DNA of 8,141 nt, taken from an uncultured Campylobacter sp. (GTDB taxonomy: Bacteria; Campylobacterota; Campylobacteria; Campylobacterales; Campylobacteraceae). The stretch lies in assembly GCA_949294425.1 (NCBI GenBank), contig CASFHJ010000137.1:1-8141 (forward strand), given 5' to 3'. The translations under genes and the position numbers were made by a program. Below, piece after piece: positions 7,118 to 8,141 of this stretch. Below the pieces are notes generated by a model, which had not been told where the DNA came from, searched no databases, and worked only from the letters and a program-made list of their open reading frames with translations. Position 1 is the first letter of the stretch. Each line of letters opens with the position of its first letter.

Positions 7118-8141
7118 ATGAATATTCTTGATTTTTTTTATGAGGAAGAGCTTGATTTTAAAAACGCAATTGAAAGAAAACAAAAAATAAGCTCTAAAAA
7201 TATCATAATAAAAGGTGCTAGATATAGTGGTAAAAGGAGTTTATTACTTTCTTATCTTAAAAATTTTGATAAAAAAGAATTTTTATTTTTAAATTTCAAA
7301 GACCTAAGATTTGATGAAAATTCCCTTTTATTTTTGGAGGATTTTTTAAGGGATAAGGAGATAAAAATTCTCATTTTTTATTATGTGAATAAGAATTTCA
7401 CATTTGATTTTTCAAAGTTTTTAAATAGCTATCAAATAATCATCTGCACTGAATTTTCCTCCGTGAAATTTGAAAATTTTACAGAGCTTTGGCTTGATTT
7501 TTTGGACTTTGAGGAATTTTTAAGTTTAAGCAAGAAAAATCCTAGTTTAGGTTCTTATTTTCAGCTTGGTCGTTGTTTAAAAAATGAAAATTATACTTTT
7601 TTAAATGAATATTTAAGCACTTCTTTTTCAAAACTAGAGCTTAAAATTTTAAGCTATATAGCTTTAAATTTAGGCTCTGAGCTTAGTATAAACGAGCTTT
7701 ATAAGGAGCTTAAAAAGGAGCTTAAAGTATCAAAAGATAGTCTTTATAAGGCTGTTTTTGAGCTTGAAACAAGATATATTTTAAGCTTTGTAAAGCATAA
7801 GGATAAATCTTTGAGAAAGGTTTATTTTAATGACTTTGCACTTAAAAATGCTCTGTGTTTAAAAAAAGATTTTAAAAAATTATTTGCTAATGCTGTTTTG
7901 TGTGAGCTTTTTAAATTTAAAGAAGAAATTTTTTATAATAAGCACTTTGATTTTATATTAAAGGATAAAAAGATAGCTCTTATAGCGGCTGATTTTTTTG
8001 ATCTTGATTTGCTTGTTTTAAAGGCTAAAAAACTAGTATATAAGGCTTTAGAGCTTGGAATTTTTCACATAATTTTTGTAAGCTTATCAAATGAAAAGAA
8101 ATTTTATGAGGAAGGTGTAAGGGTTGAAATTTTACCCTTTG
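7118..8141 (+). CDS. AAA_14/DUF4143-like ATPase of unknown role, 3' end beyond the window
   Basis: The first 341 codons are open to the window edge. Residues 29-44 read as a strand followed by GARYSGKRSLLL, a P-loop like the GxRxxGKT of AAA_14 ATPases, except that R40 follows the lysine and a serine comes only at 41. The Walker B region is probably EIKILIFYYV (81-90), which lacks the expected acidic pair. A winged-helix segment (about 171-245) ends in RKVYFNDFALKNAL, close to the K.YF.D.GL.NAL wording typical of the DUF4143 part of such proteins. The C-terminal stretch FDFILKDKKIALIAAD (277-292) resembles the nuclease-like (I)DFVL.....I.IEVK tail, but its E-x-K is not seen. A function is not known to me. 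The ATG at 7118 has no Shine-Dalgarno sequence and follows the ruvC stop by nine bases in frame, so it is probably translated by coupling to ruvC. Confidence 0.75.
   Translation, partial: MNILDFFYEEELDFKNAIERKQKISSKNIIIKGARYSGKRSLLLSYLKNFDKKEFLFLNFKDLRFDENSLLFLEDFLRDKEIKILIFYYVNKNFTFDFSKFLNSYQIIICTEFSSVKFENFTELWLDFLDFEEFLSLSKKNPSLGSYFQLGRCLKNENYTFLNEYLSTSFSKLELKILSYIALNLGSELSINELYKELKKELKVSKDSLYKAVFELETRYILSFVKHKDKSLRKVYFNDFALKNALCLKKDFKKLFANAVLCELFKFKEEIFYNKHFDFILKDKKIALIAADFFDLDLLVLKAKKLVYKALELGIFHIIFVSLSNEKKFYEEGVRVEILPF

Overview
The window is AT-rich and carries the chromosomal origin neighbourhood of an epsilonproteobacterium (Campylobacterota), most likely a Campylobacter. The grounds are the gene set and order (ATPase gene, ruvC, dnaA, dnaN, gyrB), protein sizes and wording typical of that group (DnaA 439 aa, GyrB 772 aa), A/T-ending codons, TATAAT boxes behind T-rich tracts rather than clear -35 boxes, and DnaA-box-like TTTTCACA motifs instead of TTATCCACA. 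The species cannot be fixed from sequence alone.

Layout. At the left edge lie two divergent tRNA genes: a 3'-truncated tRNA-Ser(GGA) on the minus strand and a complete tRNA-Met(CAU) on the plus strand. Their 104-bp spacer has a TATAAT promoter for each. A plus-strand FAD-dependent oxidoreductase (DAO family) follows and converges on gyrB, with only 13 bp between the stop codons. gyrB, dnaN and dnaA lie on the minus strand in the order dnaA>dnaN>gyrB. dnaN and gyrB are tightly coupled, with 9 bp between them. A 96-bp divergent promoter region separates dnaA from plus-strand ruvC. Nine bases after ruvC starts an AAA_14/DUF4143-like ATPase that runs off the right edge.

The 134-bp dnaA-dnaN spacer is the most structured non-coding stretch. 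It holds two adjoining direct copies of TTTTTTCACA, three opposite-facing GTGAAA motifs, a run of TAN triplets like a DnaA-trio in the expected polarity, three copies of GTATTAGT (one inverted), and a perfect TATAAT for dnaN that overlaps a DnaA-box-like motif. I infer that this is oriC or part of it.

The genes work together in chromosome duplication. DnaA opens the origin, the beta clamp holds the polymerase, GyrB (with GyrA encoded elsewhere) removes positive supercoils, and RuvC resolves recombination junctions at broken forks. The oxidoreductase has no evident link to this. No intergenic stretch exceeds 300 bases. I see no mobile element, CRISPR array or phage gene. This is mainly a core region; the items worth a second look are the origin architecture, the degenerate ATPase and the oxidoreductase beside gyrB.
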